Below, in pieces: positions 1 through 8,525 of a DNA stretch of 42,990 bases. Source of the DNA: Robiginitomaculum sp. Its GTDB lineage: Bacteria > Pseudomonadota > Alphaproteobacteria > Caulobacterales > Maricaulaceae. The stretch is from the NCBI GenBank assembly GCA_021776565.1, contig JAJFFQ010000017.1:1-42990 (forward strand). Direction: 5' to 3'. The position numbers and the translations under genes are program-made. Every line of letters starts with the position of its first letter. Positions within the stretch are counted from its first letter, which is position 1. Under the pieces are notes generated by a model. The model was not told the origin of the DNA, searched no databases, and worked only from the letters and a program-made list of their open reading frames with translations.

Positions 1-140
1 ACAGCCTCCTGAAACTCCTCTATGTCGGCATAAAAAACATGACAAAAAAATGGACAATGCCAATTCAAAACTGGAACTTGACCCTCTCACAACTCGCCAT
101 ATACTTCGATGGGCGTTTAGATGAAATACTGGACATCTAA
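1..140 (+). CDS. IS256-family transposase, C-terminal fragment (cut by window start)
   Basis: Reading codons from base 3 gives an open frame of 45 residues that ends at TAA 138-140. It contains KKWTMPIQNW and then QLAIYFDGRLDEILDI. This is the typical C-terminus of IS256/Mutator-type DDE transposases, where a K-W-x-M-P-x-x-N-W block is followed by an Q-x-A-I-x-F-x-x-R-L tail. The rest of the gene lies upstream of the window, so I cannot say whether the element is intact. A terminal inverted repeat follows the stop within 35 bases, as expected for the right end of such an IS. The family assignment rests on the motif and on the matching terminal repeat. Confidence 0.85.
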   Translation, partial: SLLKLLYVGIKNMTKKWTMPIQNWNLTLSQLAIYFDGRLDEILDI

Positions 141-149
141 ACCCTAACC

Positions 150-175
150 TGACACAGAATTTTGAACAGTCTCCC
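150..175 (+). repeat. Right terminal inverted repeat of the IS256-type element
   Basis: The bases from TGACACAGAATTTTG to CAGTCTCC lie 9 bases after the transposase stop. They reappear in inverted orientation at about 281-306. The two copies diverge just outside CAGTCTCC, which marks the IS boundary at about 173-175. The other end of this element is outside the window, so no target-site duplication can be tested. Confidence 0.75.
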
Positions 176-280
176 AACTTGCCAACACTATACCCCCACA
201 GCGTCCCCGGTTGGATAAGTTTGGAGTGTTTCTAACAAAGTCAAATCTCCAACACGGCGTCGTTGCGGCGCAGGCCGGAG

Positions 281-357
281 ACTGTTCAAAATTCTGTGTC
301 AGGTTAGGATTTAGATGTCCAGTATTTCATCTAAACGCCCATCGAAGTATATGACGA
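281..357 (-). mobile_element. Truncated second copy of the same IS256 3' end, inverted
   Basis: The complement of this stretch repeats the first element's last 14 transposase codons (IYFDGRLDEILDI and stop), the same short untranslated tail with one base change, and the terminal repeat. Homology stops at about position 357, so only about 75 bases of this copy remain. The two copies face each other across about 105 bases (176-280) of unrelated sequence. It is either a decayed second insertion or the product of a deletion between inverted IS copies. Confidence 0.8.
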
Positions 358-393
358 GGTGGGGATAACAACCTTCTTATCCCCATTCACGCA

Positions 394-430
394 CCCAAGG
401 GTCACTTCAGGGTAGGCGGTGACCCTTGGG
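394..430. repeat. Perfect 12-bp inverted repeat (stem-loop)
   Basis: CCCAAGGGTCAC at 394-405 pairs exactly with GTGACCCTTGGG at 419-430 across a 13-base loop. No T-run follows on either side, so an intrinsic terminator is not supported. It could be a protein-binding site or a remnant of a mobile element. Confidence 0.6.
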
Positions 431-702
431 CGTCCTACATGCACCCCTTAATTGACCCTTATGGCGCAACTTTTGACCCATAAACGCCCCTCATTTGACC
501 CTTATTGTCCCTTATTTACTGGTGCTATCGCGACGGTAAACCTCGCTATATGAGCACGTGATTCTTGTGCTATCGCTTTGCTATATGAGCACACTAAAAA
601 TACTTATCCCCACCCGATCAGGAGCAGTTATAATCGTGCAATTTGGATAATGATTTCATCCAGAACATTGTTGCTGGCAATGCGCACCGTCTTCCTTCTG
701 CG

Positions 703-1113
703 TTATTCCATTTGCACAAAATCGCTGGCCAGGCGGTTCATTTTGAACAAAACCAGGGTGTTGAAAATAATATCCATCAACACAACGATACCGGCAATGC
801 CAAGACCCAGGATTTGAAACAGGGACAGATCCAGCTTGCCAACAATATCCAGCACCGCAAGAATAATCAGTGTAATCAGTGGGATGAGTGACAAAAACAG
901 GTCTAACAACGGCCCATCCCTGCCAACCCTTGAAAAAGCAATCAATGCCATTTGCATGGACAAGTAGGCAAGACTGAAGGCGCCAACCACGAACATGCCA
1001 AAGGCATCTGCTGGTAAGGATAGAAACGGAATGTTTTGCAAAGAAAACAACGCGATAAACACTGAAAATACGAAGGGCGAACCCTCGCGAAATAAAAATC
1101 TTACTATTGGCAT
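703..1113 (-). CDS. Small hydrophobic membrane protein, unknown function
   Basis: This is a 136-residue protein with about four hydrophobic segments: roughly residues 12-28, 38-58, 73-93 and 100-122. The polar linker between segments two and three contains SRVGRDGP. I do not recognise a family. The start at 1113 is preferred over an in-frame TTG at 1125 because it is an ATG with a G-rich Shine-Dalgarno-like run 5 bases upstream. It stands alone between the IS debris and the divergent aldehyde dehydrogenase. A 7-bp inverted repeat lies just upstream of its start. The composition and frame are convincing; the function is unknown. Confidence 0.6.
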   Translation of the reverse strand: MPIVRFLFREGSPFVFSVFIALFSLQNIPFLSLPADAFGMFVVGAFSLAYLSMQMALIAFSRVGRDGPLLDLFLSLIPLITLIILAVLDIVGKLDLSLFQILGLGIAGIVVLMDIIFNTLVLFKMNRLASDFVQME

Positions 1114-1140
1114 GATTACCCCCAAATACGCTATACCAAT

Positions 1141-1165
1141 GGCCTGACCACTATACGATCAGGCC
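1141..1165. repeat. Inverted repeat between divergent genes
   Basis: GGCCTGA (1141-1147) and TCAGGCC (1159-1165) form a 7-bp stem with an 11-base loop, immediately after TATACCAAT. It lies about 28 bases upstream of the small membrane-protein start. Operator and transcript hairpin are both possible. The sequence also resembles the dispersed repeat noted before several other genes. Confidence 0.4.
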
Positions 1166-1242
1166 TGAGCCGTTATGCCCATGCCCCGTTATACAGCATT
1201 TTTTGCTTACAAAGCAAGAATTGCACGGGTTTACCATTGTAA

Positions 1243-1268
1243 GTTTTGCAAAACCTCTGTTTTGCAGG
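1243..1268. promoter_or_regulatory. Palindromic GTTTTGCAAAAC site upstream of aldehyde dehydrogenase
   Basis: A perfect 12-bp palindrome (1243-1254) is followed after 6 bases by a second TTTTGCA (1261-1266 core), 87 bases upstream of the dehydrogenase ATG. The TTTGCAAA core resembles sites described for RamB/ScfR-type regulators, a family with a member at 39959 in this window. The link is inference only. Confidence 0.4.
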
Positions 1269-1340
1269 GTATTCATGCCTTGCCCTTTGCCCCATGTTTT
1301 TGGCATGATCGACCTTGATAATTCAGCCAGAGGAAAACCC

Positions 1341-2795
1341 ATGAGCGCGCGCGATGTCATTATAGAAAAAAACTATATCAACGGTGAGTGGACTGTCGGC
1401 AACGGGGAAAAAATAGCCGTCATCAATCCCTCAACTGAACAACCCATTGGCCATTTTCATGAAACCAGTGCCGATGATGTCGATCGGGCGGTTAGCGCCG
1501 CAAACGCCGCATTTGCCGGATGGAGCGCCCTTACAGGTGCACAGCGTGCCACGTATATGCGCAAAATAACTGCCGCGATCCGCGCGCATCTGGATGACCT
1601 GATTGTCATGCAAATGGCCAATTGCGGCAAGCCCCGGGCCGAGGCCGAGGCGGATATTGTCGGCAGTGTGGACTGCATTGATTATTTTGCCACCCGCGCC
1701 GAGGAACTTGATGCCCGCCAGCAAATGCCGGTTGATTATGATATTCCGGGCTATCGTTCGACCACGCGAATGGAGCCAATGGGGCCGGTGGGCTTCATAC
1801 TCCCATGGAATTTTCCCATGAAAATCTGTTCCTGGAAACTGGGGCCAGCCCTGGCAGCGGGGTGTACTGTGGTCATCAAACCGTCCGAGATCACCCCTTT
1901 CACCGACACCTTCTGGGGCAAGGCAGCAGAACTGGCGGCGCTGCCACCTGGCGTACTGAATGTGGTCAACGGTCGTGGAGCCATCACCGGTGCTGCATTA
2001 TCATCACATCCCGGGCTGCGCAAAATTTCGTTCACTGGCTCAACACGCACCGGCAAAACGATCATGAAAGCGGCGGCGGACGATGTGAAAAACATTGGCC
2101 TGGAACTTGGTGGTAAATCGCCCATACTGGTCTTTGAAGATGCCGATCTTGATCTTGCCGCCCGCCTTGCTGCCGAGGGTGTGTTTTATAATTCAGGCCA
2201 GTGCTGCAATGCCACAGGCCGATTGCTGGTTCATGAAAGCATCAAGGAAACCCTGGCAACAAAAATAGAAGAACTATGCAAGGCGGTTGTGTTGGGTGTG
2301 CCTGATGCGCCAAACATGACCATGGGGCCACTGGCCTCAAAACCGCAATATGACAAGGTCACTGGCTATCAGGATATTGCTCGTCAGGAAGGCCTGAACT
2401 GTCGCACCGGCGGGGGCCGTGCGGCGCAGTTCAATACCGGCTATTTTGTCGAACCGACGCTCTATACCGATGTGCCAAAATCATCGCGCCTGTGGAACGA
2501 GGAAATTTTTGGGCCAGTTCTGTGTTTGCGCAGTTTTTCCAGCGAGGCCGAAGCCATTACCGAGGGCAATGACACCGAATACGGCCTGGCGGCCACGATC
2601 GTCACAGAAGACGAGACCCGCGCCGAACGGGTGGCGGCACAGCTTGACGCCGGTCACGTCTACACCAATGTTTCGGTTGCCATACCGCCAGAAACCAGTT
2701 GGGGTGGTTTCAAGCAATCAGGCATTGGGCGAGAACTTGGCCCGTGGGGACTTGCCGGTTTTCTTGAAGTTAAAACAGTGACTTCAAGAAGTTAG
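1341..2795 (+). CDS. NAD(P)-dependent aldehyde dehydrogenase
   Basis: This is a 484-residue aldehyde dehydrogenase of the usual family length. It oxidises an aldehyde to the acid with NAD(P)+ in the cytoplasm. Visible hallmarks are the PWNFP segment near residue 155, the VVIKPSE cofactor-binding strand, the FTGSTRTGK nucleotide loop, the general-base Glu in LELGGKSP (about residue 255) and the thiol Cys in SGQCC (about residue 289). It resembles the betaine-aldehyde or aromatic/aliphatic aldehyde group, but the substrate cannot be read from sequence. ATG 1341 is preferred to the upstream in-frame TTG 1203, because AGAGGA sits 7 bases before it and conservation begins there. It is a single gene; the convergent cobT starts 2 bases after its end. 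Confidence 0.93.
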   Translation: MSARDVIIEKNYINGEWTVGNGEKIAVINPSTEQPIGHFHETSADDVDRAVSAANAAFAGWSALTGAQRATYMRKITAAIRAHLDDLIVMQMANCGKPRAEAEADIVGSVDCIDYFATRAEELDARQQMPVDYDIPGYRSTTRMEPMGPVGFILPWNFPMKICSWKLGPALAAGCTVVIKPSEITPFTDTFWGKAAELAALPPGVLNVVNGRGAITGAALSSHPGLRKISFTGSTRTGKTIMKAAADDVKNIGLELGGKSPILVFEDADLDLAARLAAEGVFYNSGQCCNATGRLLVHESIKETLATKIEELCKAVVLGVPDAPNMTMGPLASKPQYDKVTGYQDIARQEGLNCRTGGGRAAQFNTGYFVEPTLYTDVPKSSRLWNEEIFGPVLCLRSFSSEAEAITEGNDTEYGLAATIVTEDETRAERVAAQLDAGHVYTNVSVAIPPETSWGGFKQSGIGRELGPWGLAGFLEVKTVTSRS

Positions 2796-2797
2796 GA

Positions 2798-4639
2798 TCA
2801 GCGCCCGCGCTTTATTTTTCGCCTATCTTCTTGATTTTCATCAAACAAATCTGCCAATTGTTCAGTAATGGCACCGCCAAGTTGTTCAGCATCGGTCAGG
2901 GTCACGGCGCGGGAATACCAGCGGGTGACATCATGGCCGATGCCAATGGCGATCAATTGCACATCGGAATAGGTTTCAATCTCGGCAATAACCTGACGTA
3001 GATGTGTCTCAAGATAACCGCCCGGATTATGTGACTGGGTGGTGTCATCCACCGGGGCACCGTCCGAGATCACCATCAAAATGCGCCGCGCTTCGGGGCG
3101 AGCCTGCAAGCGTGAGTGCGCCCATAACAGCGCCTCACCATCAATATTTTCTTTGAGCAAACCTTCGCGCATCATCAGACCCAGATTGTTCTTTGCCCGG
3201 CGCATGGGTACATCGGCGGCCTTGTAAATAATATGGCGAAGGTCGTTAAGACGGCCCGGGTTCAGGGGTTTGTTCGCGACCATCCAGTCTTCCTTTGACT
3301 GACCGCCTTTCCAGGCGCGGGTGGTGAAACCCAGTATCTCAACCTTGACGCCGCAACGCTCCAGCGTTCGCGAAAGAATATCTGCGCTCAAAGCCGCAAT
3401 CATGATCGGGCGACCACGCATAGAGCCTGAATTATCAAGCAGCAAGGTCACAACAGTGTCGCGAAAGTCAGTCTCTGTTTCTTCCTTGAATGAAAGCGGT
3501 GACAAGGGATCAATGATAACCCGGGTAAGGCGTGCAGGATCCAGAACGCCCTCCTCCAGATCAAAAACCCACGAGCGTTGTTGCTGGGCCATCAACCGCC
3601 TTTGCAGTTTGTTGGCCAGACGAGCCACCGCACCGCGCAGCTTGTCCAGTTGCCGATCCAGATACCCGCGCAAGCGTTCCAGTTCTGGTGGTTCGCACAA
3701 GTCCTCGGCGCGGATTTCCTCATCATGTTTGTTGGTGAAAACATGATAACTTGCACCATCGCCGCCGCCGGGTTGATAGTTCGGGCGAACGGGCAAGTCT
3801 TCGCCAGCACCATCTTGAGCATCATCAATATCGCTTTGCTCATCCAGCAAAGCCGCTTGTTGCTCGGATTCGTCACCCTCGCCCTGATCGGCAGAGCCAT
3901 CGGGGGGCATTTCTTCGTTCTCGCCCGGGTTATCCTCGCCGTCTTGCGCGTTGGGATTGCCTTCATCGTCCTCAGAATTTTCGTCTTCTGATGGCTCGGG
4001 TAAAGTCTGCATATCGCCAAGGTCAAGATCATTCAACAATGCCCTGGCCAGTTCGGCAAAGGCGCGTTGGTCAGCAAGCCCTCCGCGCAACTCATCAAGG
4101 GCTGCGCTAGCTTTTTTCTCTATCTCACCACGCCATAAAGCCAGCAGACCTTGCGCCTCTTTTGGTGCTGGCACACCGGTGATGCGCTCCCGGGCAATCA
4201 GCGCAACCGCATCGGCCAGAGGCGCAGTCTCACGTGTCGTCAGGCTGGAAAACCCACGTTTTGCACAACGCTCCGCAAGGGCAGCGTGCATATTCTTGCC
4301 AGCCCCTTTAAGAGCCGCCGCGCCAAGGGTTTCGCAACGCACCTGCTCCAGGGCTTCAAACACTTCCTTACCTTGCGGATTACCGGGAATGAGTTGTGCA
4401 TGGGTGCAGGCATTATGATGGGCAAGGCGTAGTGCCAGCGCATCGGCTTGACCCCGCGCCGCAGCAATGGTTTTTGCATTGGGTTTAGGCGGTGGCACGG
4501 GCAAAGTAACCGCATCATCAATCAGTGCCGCCTGATCGCCGCCAAAACGCACATCAAGCGCACGTTTGCCAGATAACGCCCGGGTGGTGGCCCCCAGGGC
4601 GCGCTTGAATGCGTCGTTTCGGGATTCGCGTGTCGTCAT
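2798..4639 (-). CDS. cobT: Cobaltochelatase subunit CobT
   Basis: CobT is the third subunit of the aerobic, ATP-dependent cobaltochelatase (CobN-CobS-CobT), which inserts Co2+ into hydrogenobyrinic acid a,c-diamide during cobalamin synthesis. The 613 residues show an N-terminal helical part, a long acidic low-complexity stretch (about residues 215-280) and a C-terminal von Willebrand A domain. The metal-ion site LLLDNSGSM is near residue 402. This layout matches CobT and the related magnesium-chelatase D subunits. It lies 5 bases downstream of cobS and is surely cotranscribed with it. CobN, the large catalytic subunit, is not in this window, as is common in alphaproteobacteria where cobST sits apart. 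Confidence 0.95.
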   Translation of the reverse strand: MTTRESRNDAFKRALGATTRALSGKRALDVRFGGDQAALIDDAVTLPVPPPKPNAKTIAAARGQADALALRLAHHNACTHAQLIPGNPQGKEVFEALEQVRCETLGAAALKGAGKNMHAALAERCAKRGFSSLTTRETAPLADAVALIARERITGVPAPKEAQGLLALWRGEIEKKASAALDELRGGLADQRAFAELARALLNDLDLGDMQTLPEPSEDENSEDDEGNPNAQDGEDNPGENEEMPPDGSADQGEGDESEQQAALLDEQSDIDDAQDGAGEDLPVRPNYQPGGGDGASYHVFTNKHDEEIRAEDLCEPPELERLRGYLDRQLDKLRGAVARLANKLQRRLMAQQQRSWVFDLEEGVLDPARLTRVIIDPLSPLSFKEETETDFRDTVVTLLLDNSGSMRGRPIMIAALSADILSRTLERCGVKVEILGFTTRAWKGGQSKEDWMVANKPLNPGRLNDLRHIIYKAADVPMRRAKNNLGLMMREGLLKENIDGEALLWAHSRLQARPEARRILMVISDGAPVDDTTQSHNPGGYLETHLRQVIAEIETYSDVQLIAIGIGHDVTRWYSRAVTLTDAEQLGGAITEQLADLFDENQEDRRKIKRGR

Positions 4640-4644
4640 TGAGG

Positions 4645-5637
4645 CTATGCGACTTGCACCCGTGCGGCGCTTTCGGGCAGGTCTTGCGCAAAGGCGCGCT
4701 GGTAGAACTCGGATATGGCCGGGCGTTCCATCTCGTCACACTTGTTGAGGAATGTCAGGCGAAACGCTTCGGCGGTATCGCCGCCAAATATGGCCGTGTT
4801 CTCCGCCCAGGTCAGCACGGTGCGCGGTGACATAACCGTTGAAATATCGCCATTCATAAAGGCGTTTCGGCTCATGTCGGCAACCCGCACCATGGCCTTG
4901 ACAACTTCACGACCTTGCGCGTTTTGCATGTCCGGCATTTTGGCAAGGATAATGCCTTCCTCAACATCATGTTCCAGATAATTCAGCGTGGCCACAATAG
5001 ACCAGCGATCCATCTGCCCCTGATTGAGTTGCTGCGTGCCATGGTATAGCCCGGTGGCATCGCCCAGACCCACCGTATTGGTGGTGGCAAACAGGCGAAA
5101 ATACGGATGTGCCCGAATGACCTTGTTCTGATCCAGCAGGGTCAGTTTGCCCGAGGCTTCCAAAATGCGTTGAATGACAAACATCACATCGGGGCGCCCG
5201 GCATCATATTCGTCAAACACCAAAGCCACCGGGCGTTGCAAAGCCCAGGGCAACAGGCCTTCACGAAATTCCGTCACCTGTTGTCCTTCTTTTAGAACGA
5301 TGGCGTCCTTGCCGATAAGGTCAATGCGGCTGATGTGGCTATCAAGGTTGACCCGCACCATGGGCCAGTTCAGCCGTGCGGCCACCTGTTCAATATGAGT
5401 GGATTTACCGGTGCCGTGATAGCCCTGCACCATGACCCGGCGATTATGGGAAAACCCTGCCAGAATGGCCCGCGTGGTCAACGGGTCAAACTTATATGCC
5501 GTATCCAGATCAGGCACCAGTTCATTGGGCGCAGAAAATGCCGGAACCTGCTCCTTGCTATCAAAATCAAAGGTTTTGGCTACGGAAACTTTTGTATCCG
5601 GTGCCCAAATAGGAAAAGCGGGGTCGTGCTCAGACAT
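4645..5637 (-). CDS. cobS: Cobaltochelatase subunit CobS (AAA+ ATPase)
   Basis: This 330-residue AAA+ ATPase forms a ring complex with CobT and powers cobalt insertion by CobN. The Walker A motif is [10 protein letters not shown] (residues 71-80) and Walker B is VFDEYD (about 140-145). The sensor-like ATTNTVG segment follows. The N-terminal W-A-P-D segment is typical of CobS. It is upstream of cobT with a 5-base gap and downstream of the J-domain gene by 52 bases, an order I know from many alphaproteobacteria. The Shine-Dalgarno signal is weak. Confidence 0.95.
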   Translation of the reverse strand: MSEHDPAFPIWAPDTKVSVAKTFDFDSKEQVPAFSAPNELVPDLDTAYKFDPLTTRAILAGFSHNRRVMVQGYHGTGKSTHIEQVAARLNWPMVRVNLDSHISRIDLIGKDAIVLKEGQQVTEFREGLLPWALQRPVALVFDEYDAGRPDVMFVIQRILEASGKLTLLDQNKVIRAHPYFRLFATTNTVGLGDATGLYHGTQQLNQGQMDRWSIVATLNYLEHDVEEGIILAKMPDMQNAQGREVVKAMVRVADMSRNAFMNGDISTVMSPRTVLTWAENTAIFGGDTAEAFRLTFLNKCDEMERPAISEFYQRAFAQDLPESAARVQVA

Positions 5638-5689
5638 ATTTCTACTCTTATTTTACTTGGCCCTTCTATGCGCCACTACGGGCTATGCA

Positions 5690-6289
5690 TCAAGCCAGAC
5701 GAGACGTTTTCAAGACCTGATAGGCACGAATGACCTGCTGCAAGCGTTCTTCGGTTGAGCGGTCGCCCTTATTGGCATCGGGGTGAAACTGTTTGACCAG
5801 TTTCAGATAACGTGCCCGCACCAGCTTTGGCCCGCTATCATAGTCCAGACCAAGGCTATCCATCGCCAGAGATTGCAAACGACCAAGGCTGCGTTTGCGG
5901 GCGCTGGCTTCACCGGCGGCTTTTTCGCCCATAATGCCAAACGTGTCCTTGAACCGTACCGATGAATTGCCTTGACCTTTGCCGTCCAGGTTGCGGTTCA
6001 TGTTCCAGGTCGGGCGATTGCCGGTGGACTGATCGGCTTGATAGGAACGCACAGCGCCATCACTCATGCCATGGAAAAAATTCCAGGTTTTGTTGTATTG
6101 AGCGGCATGCTTTTTGCAAAAAAAGAAAAATTCATTGATTTTGTCTGGTGATTGCGGTGCCTTGCAATCGCCTTTGGAGACACAACCATCCCACTCACAG
6201 GTCTGATCGCCCTTTTTGGCGTCGTCCTTGCCTGGCGGTTTGACCCGTATGTCAAAAAGCTTCGGCTCGTATTCAAAATCATCATCCAT
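5690..6289 (-). CDS. J-domain protein with N-terminal cysteine cluster
   Basis: This is a 199-residue DnaJ-related protein. The J domain is at the C-terminus, with the HPD motif (about residues 169-171) inside KQFHPDANKGD, so it should stimulate an Hsp70 ATPase. An N-terminal part carries four or more cysteines (CEWDGC, a following GDC, and FFFCKKH), a possible zinc-binding unit. This C-terminal-J layout beside cobS and bolA is a recurring alphaproteobacterial arrangement. ATG 6289 gives the conserved start MDDDFEY. The longer frame from 6337 would begin 2 bases from the divergent bolA start and is less likely. The client is unknown. Confidence 0.88.
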   Translation of the reverse strand: MDDDFEYEPKLFDIRVKPPGKDDAKKGDQTCEWDGCVSKGDCKAPQSPDKINEFFFFCKKHAAQYNKTWNFFHGMSDGAVRSYQADQSTGNRPTWNMNRNLDGKGQGNSSVRFKDTFGIMGEKAAGEASARKRSLGRLQSLAMDSLGLDYDSGPKLVRARYLKLVKQFHPDANKGDRSTEERLQQVIRAYQVLKTSRLA

Positions 6290-6339
6290 GACCCCATATA
6301 GGACAGAGCATTTACTAACGTCTATGGGGCAATACACCT

Positions 6340-6606
6340 ATGTCAGGCATGGCAACACAAATAGAGGCAAAACTTGAGCGCGTCTTTGCGCCCCAATCCC
6401 TGATTGTCCGCGATGTTTCGGCGAGCCATGCCGGCCATGCAGGGGCAAGACCCGGCGGGAATACACATTTTGAAGTAGAGATTACTACCGCCGCTTTTGA
6501 TGGCCTGAGCCGTATCGCCATGCACCGCGCCGTTATGGCTGAACTAGGCGATGAATTCGCTGGCTCACTTCATGCGCTAAACATCAAGGCCAAGGGGGTG
6601 GGCTAA
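6340..6606 (+). CDS. bolA: BolA family protein
   Basis: This 88-residue protein (85 if it starts at ATG 6349) has the BolA fold sequence. It begins IEAKLERVFAP, has an HFEVEI strand and the helix LSRIAMHRAVMAEL, and ends in HALNIKAKG. The Cys/His ligand region contains H in SHAGHAG and the invariant His in SLHALNIKA. BolA proteins partner monothiol glutaredoxins in Fe-S and iron regulation. No glutaredoxin gene is present here. It is divergent from the J-domain gene with 50 bases between starts, so the two promoters must overlap or face each other. Confidence 0.92.
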   Translation: MSGMATQIEAKLERVFAPQSLIVRDVSASHAGHAGARPGGNTHFEVEITTAAFDGLSRIAMHRAVMAELGDEFAGSLHALNIKAKGVG

Positions 6607-6622
6607 TCGGTTGCTGTCTATT

Positions 6623-6657
6623 CATTCTCACATTACAGTAATTATAGGGTGTGAATG
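6623..6657. repeat. Imperfect inverted repeat after bolA
   Basis: CATTCTCAC (6623-6631) and GTGTGAATG (6649-6657) pair with one mismatch across 17 bases. It lies between bolA and the convergent lipoprotein gene and could slow transcription from either side. There is no T-run, so the terminator role is weak. Confidence 0.3.
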
Positions 6658-6709
6658 TGGCAAGATACATAACTTTATAATCCGGACAATAATCCGTAAC
6701 CAGCGTGCT

Positions 6710-8107
6710 TTAGTTTAACCCCTTCAGAATATAATCGGCAAGCAAGTCATTCGTGTGTGAAGACTGATTGTAATTGCCGCCTGTGAGCACGACGATGGCA
6801 TTTTGCTCTTTGAGGAGGATGACTTTCTGCCCGCCATTCCCTGACATTTGCGGGATTTCAAAGCGTCTGTCTCCAGTCGGCACCAAATAGCGCAGCCAAA
6901 AGAAATATCCGTATGGTGTGTCGCCAATCATGGATTGTGCATCTGTCATATAATCTATCCATTCACCAGATACGACTGCAATGTCATTCCACTCGCCCCG
7001 CCTGTCTAACAGTATTCCAATTTTCATCATGTCGCGCGGACGCAGCCACGCTTGCGTAAAATTGTCGATATTCGAATGATCGGGTCTAAAGTCCCATTGA
7101 TAGTCAGTGATACCGAGAGGTGTGAATAAAAACTCATCAGCAAATTCTTTTAGCGATTTGCCAGTAACTTTTTCAATGATGCGACCGACGAGGACAACAT
7201 TGCCCGAACAATATGACCCAGTAGTTCCGGGTTCGCTCGACATGGGAAGATCCACCATGAACCGAGCCCAATCTTGCGCAGAGGCCATCTTGCTTTCATT
7301 GCCCGGAGAATCCCCATCCCAATCATTGCAATCAAAACCAGATTGCATGCTCAAAAGGTCTTCAACCGTTATCGCCCGTTTGCCTTTATCGATATTCTGA
7401 ATATCGGAATATTCATCAAAGTAAGGCAAAACAGCTTCGTTGACGGACGGAATCAGCCCTTGGTCAACGGCGATACCTGCCAGAATGGCCATCAGCGATT
7501 TTGTAGCGGATCGAAGTTGGTGTTGTTTCTTACGGTCATATTCATAGAAATATTCCTCATAAACAAGCGCGCCATCGTGATAGACGAGTATGCTTTGCGT
7601 ATATGGATACGCTTCACCATAGATCGAATTAGTCATGGCAACCAATTGAACCGCGAGAGGATTATCCGCCTGAATTGCTCTGCTGGGAATGCCATCATTT
7701 AATTTCGGTGGGGCTTTATAGGTATACGGGATAGCTACATTTTCCGGCTTTGCGATCCAGATCGAGGACGGTAGTGTTTGGTTGCTGTCGAGCAAGGCAT
7801 AGATGGGGTTCTTAGTGGCGGCGTCACCCTTGTTTTCACGGTAGCCCAATATGCTTCCGCTTTTGTCTCGCACGAACTCCACCTCAACATCGCCGGCGTT
7901 CAAGAACACATCCCCCCGAGTGGGTTTCAATGGATACCGCGCGCCATTGATGGTGGCGTACAGAATTTCGCGTTTTGGCCCCGCAACCATGATAAGAGTG
8001 CTATCGTTTTGATACTCGTAGAGACCTTCATATTCTGCCAAGGGTCGCTGGTTTGTTGAGCATCCAGTAAGGAATGTCACAAAAATCAAATATATAAACG
8101 ATTTCAT
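6710..8107 (-). CDS. Serine hydrolase lipoprotein, beta-lactamase / penicillin-binding fold
   Basis: This 465-residue protein has a lipoprotein signal (LTGC, Cys16), an N-terminal beta-rich part (about 25-100) and then a class C beta-lactamase-type (PF00144) domain. The nucleophile motif SATK is at residues 200-203, the Tyr motif is in GSYCSGN (about 299), and a GNGGQ segment replaces the usual KTG-like strand. Proteins of this kind are mostly esterases or D-peptidases, and true beta-lactamase activity is uncommon. It is expected to be anchored in the outer or inner membrane facing the periplasm. The ATG is preceded by AGAGGTG. It is a single gene, and its codon and base use look less GC-rich than its neighbours, hinting at later acquisition. 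Confidence 0.85.
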   Translation of the reverse strand: MKSFIYLIFVTFLTGCSTNQRPLAEYEGLYEYQNDSTLIMVAGPKREILYATINGARYPLKPTRGDVFLNAGDVEVEFVRDKSGSILGYRENKGDAATKNPIYALLDSNQTLPSSIWIAKPENVAIPYTYKAPPKLNDGIPSRAIQADNPLAVQLVAMTNSIYGEAYPYTQSILVYHDGALVYEEYFYEYDRKKQHQLRSATKSLMAILAGIAVDQGLIPSVNEAVLPYFDEYSDIQNIDKGKRAITVEDLLSMQSGFDCNDWDGDSPGNESKMASAQDWARFMVDLPMSSEPGTTGSYCSGNVVLVGRIIEKVTGKSLKEFADEFLFTPLGITDYQWDFRPDHSNIDNFTQAWLRPRDMMKIGILLDRRGEWNDIAVVSGEWIDYMTDAQSMIGDTPYGYFFWLRYLVPTGDRRFEIPQMSGNGGQKVILLKEQNAIVVLTGGNYNQSSHTNDLLADYILKGLN

Positions 8108-8117
8108 TTTGCACCTC

Positions 8118-8147
8118 TGTTAGGGTCTATACTATTCAAGTTACGAT
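8118..8147. repeat. Copy of dispersed TTAGGGTCT repeat
   Basis: TTAGGGTCTATACTATTCAA lies 10 bases 5' of the serine-hydrolase start. It resembles TTAGGGTCTGTACCCAACTG at 10908 and TTAGGGTCTGGACTCAATTG at 11036. Read on the gene's strand it presents AGACCCTAA just before the ribosome-binding site. Confidence 0.45.
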
Positions 8148-8187
8148 GGTACAGGAATCGAAACTATTCATTACCGTAACTGTAATG

Positions 8188-8220
8188 CTATCGCGCATCC
8201 ATTTTCAACTCGATACGGCG
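8188..8220 (-). pseudogene. Duplicate of the OmpA-like gene 3' end (last codons only)
   Basis: On the minus strand these bases read RRIELKMDAR followed by TAG, identical in protein to the last ten residues of the OmpA-like gene (8967-8999). Three codons differ only at synonymous positions. Its first bases overlap the end of the ParE-like gene in another frame. With the true gene end at 8967 it brackets the toxin-antitoxin pair in direct orientation. Confidence 0.75.
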
Positions 8221-8525
8221 GGTGTGGGCGAAAGCCCCCGCGGGCGGCCTTTGGGCAGGATGGCGATGATCCGGATCAGATTGTTGTCGGTCTCATAGAC
8301 AATTCTATATTGCTTATAGACAAGACTACGTAGGCTTTGAGCATCCTTGTCGAGTTTCGGATCATGGTAACTTGGCCCCAATTGCGGGTATTCCAGCAAT
8401 ACGGATATGGTCGTTCGCAAATCCTCCATAAATAACAGAGCCTGTTCCAGACCCCAGTTTTCCATGCCGTATTCAAGGATTTCCTTAAGATTCTTCTCGG
8501 CCTCCGGCATATAGAAAATGCGCAT
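8205..8525 (-). CDS. ParE/RelE-family toxin
   Basis: This 106-residue protein begins MRIFYMPEAEKNLKEILEY, followed by a helix pair and a strand series ending YKQYRIVYETDNN and IRIIAILPKGR. That is the ParE/RelE fold (PF05016). ParE members poison gyrase and RelE members cleave mRNA; the sequence does not settle which applies here. Its ATG overlaps the antitoxin stop by one base (TAATG), so it is translationally coupled. The last few codons run into sequence copied from the OmpA-like gene, so its natural C-terminus may have been replaced by TPAVSS. Confidence 0.87.
   Translation of the reverse strand: MRIFYMPEAEKNLKEILEYGMENWGLEQALLFMEDLRTTISVLLEYPQLGPSYHDPKLDKDAQSLRSLVYKQYRIVYETDNNLIRIIAILPKGRPRGLSPTPAVSS

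Larger units (their letters stand above)
141..702. other. Gene-free region with IS remnants and short repeats
   Basis: No convincing gene is present. Apart from the two IS ends it holds a perfect 12-bp stem at 394-405 / 419-430 (CCCAAGGGTCAC and complement, 13-base loop). There are three TTGACCC repeats at 452, 473 and 495, about two helical turns apart. Two copies of a GTGCTATCG...GCTATATGAGCAC unit lie at 522-557 and 567-592. GGTGGGGATAA at 358-368 is inverted at 604-614, with a further inverted TTATCCCC at 377-384. Short reading frames from 578 and 643 on the plus strand are shadows of the membrane-protein gene on the other strand. Confidence 0.6.

Noticed and set aside
394-430. Intrinsic terminator from the 12-bp stem
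   Set aside because: No U-run follows in either direction and no gene ends close to it.
3321-4418. Long open frames antisense to cobT on the plus strand
   Set aside because: They mirror the codon pattern of the GC-biased cobT gene, lack ribosome-binding sites and resemble no protein family.
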